Below, in pieces: positions 6,248 through 6,388 of a stretch of 6,388 bases of DNA. A model generated the notes under the pieces. The model saw nothing but the letters and a program-made list of their open reading frames with translations. It had not been told where the DNA came from and ran no database searches. The DNA is from Paracoccaceae bacterium (GTDB taxonomy: Bacteria > Pseudomonadota > Alphaproteobacteria > Rhodobacterales > Rhodobacteraceae). The stretch spans positions 1 to 6,388 of the forward strand of contig DOOI01000062.1 of the NCBI GenBank assembly GCA_003512825.1, written 5' to 3'. A program made the translations under genes and the position numbers. Position 1 is the stretch's first letter. The number at the start of each line of letters is the position of its first letter.

Positions 6248-6388
6248 ATGAAAAAAGTTCTTCTCGCTACGTCCGCTCTCGTAGCATTCGCAGGCGCTGC
6301 TTCCGCCGAAATCACATTCTCCGGCTACGCCCGTTTTGGCGCTCAGTACACTGAAGGCAAAGCGGCTGTTGCTGCTGTTGGTGCAACG
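6248..6388 (+). CDS. Outer-membrane porin, Rhodobacter type (partial, 5' end)
   Basis: The first 47 codons of a gene that continues past the right edge. The protein starts MKKVLLATSALVAFAGAASA, a classic Sec signal peptide with Lys at 2-3, a hydrophobic core and an AxA-type cleavage site after residue 20. The mature start EITFSGYARFGAQY is a first transmembrane beta-strand of a general diffusion porin, closely like the porin of Rhodobacter species as I recall it. The product would be a trimeric 16-stranded outer-membrane channel for small solutes. After the first strand comes an Ala/Val-rich stretch (TEGKAAVAAVGAT), which would be the start of a turn or loop. The start is set by a strong GAGGGA site. 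The leader contains a stem-loop that may influence expression. The name is well supported by the signal and first strand, but most of the protein is not visible. Confidence 0.85.
   Translation, partial: MKKVLLATSALVAFAGAASAEITFSGYARFGAQYTEGKAAVAAVGAT

Noticed and set aside
5943..6315. Open frames on both strands in the lipoprotein/porin intergenic region (for example plus 5943-6251 and minus 6315-5941)
   Set aside because: They overlap the confident starts of the flanking genes, lack good ribosome sites and have no recognisable sequence.

Overview
The window looks like an ordinary chromosomal segment of an alphaproteobacterium, most likely a Rhodobacterales/Roseobacter-group organism. This rests on the leuS-lptE-holA gene string, the alphaproteobacterial form of the LeuRS editing motif (GCPAHDQRD), a lipoprotein matching the DUF3576 family, and a Rhodobacter-type porin start (MKKVLLATSALVAFAG...). 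Base composition is moderately GC-rich with GC-rich third positions, and no gene stands out as foreign in codon use. All family calls are from memory of the families; nothing was searched.

Layout. (1) Bases 1-1173, minus strand: a family-4-type glycosyltransferase whose C-terminus runs off the left edge. It reads open for 391 codons. (2) 1174-1312: a divergent intergenic region between the glycosyltransferase and leuS. (3) 1313-5374, plus strand: three tightly packed genes, leuS (leucyl-tRNA synthetase), lptE (LPS-assembly lipoprotein) and holA (DNA polymerase III delta). They overlap by 14 and 4 bases, so they are almost certainly one translationally coupled operon. (4) 5379-5410: a hairpin with an A-tract on one side that serves as a terminator between convergent genes. 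(5) 5432-5944, minus strand: a DUF3576-type lipoprotein. (6) 5945-6247: a 303-base divergent intergenic region holding several inverted repeats and a duplicated ribosome-binding-site sequence. (7) 6248-6388, plus strand: the first 47 codons of an outer-membrane porin, cut by the right edge.

How the genes relate. LeuRS and HolA serve translation and replication. LptE (LPS export), the DUF3576 lipoprotein, the porin and possibly the glycosyltransferase (polysaccharide or LPS-related, substrate unknown) are envelope functions. No mobile element, CRISPR array, tRNA or rRNA was seen. I found no convincing new biological system; the least explained sequence is the structured leader and intergenic region in front of the porin.
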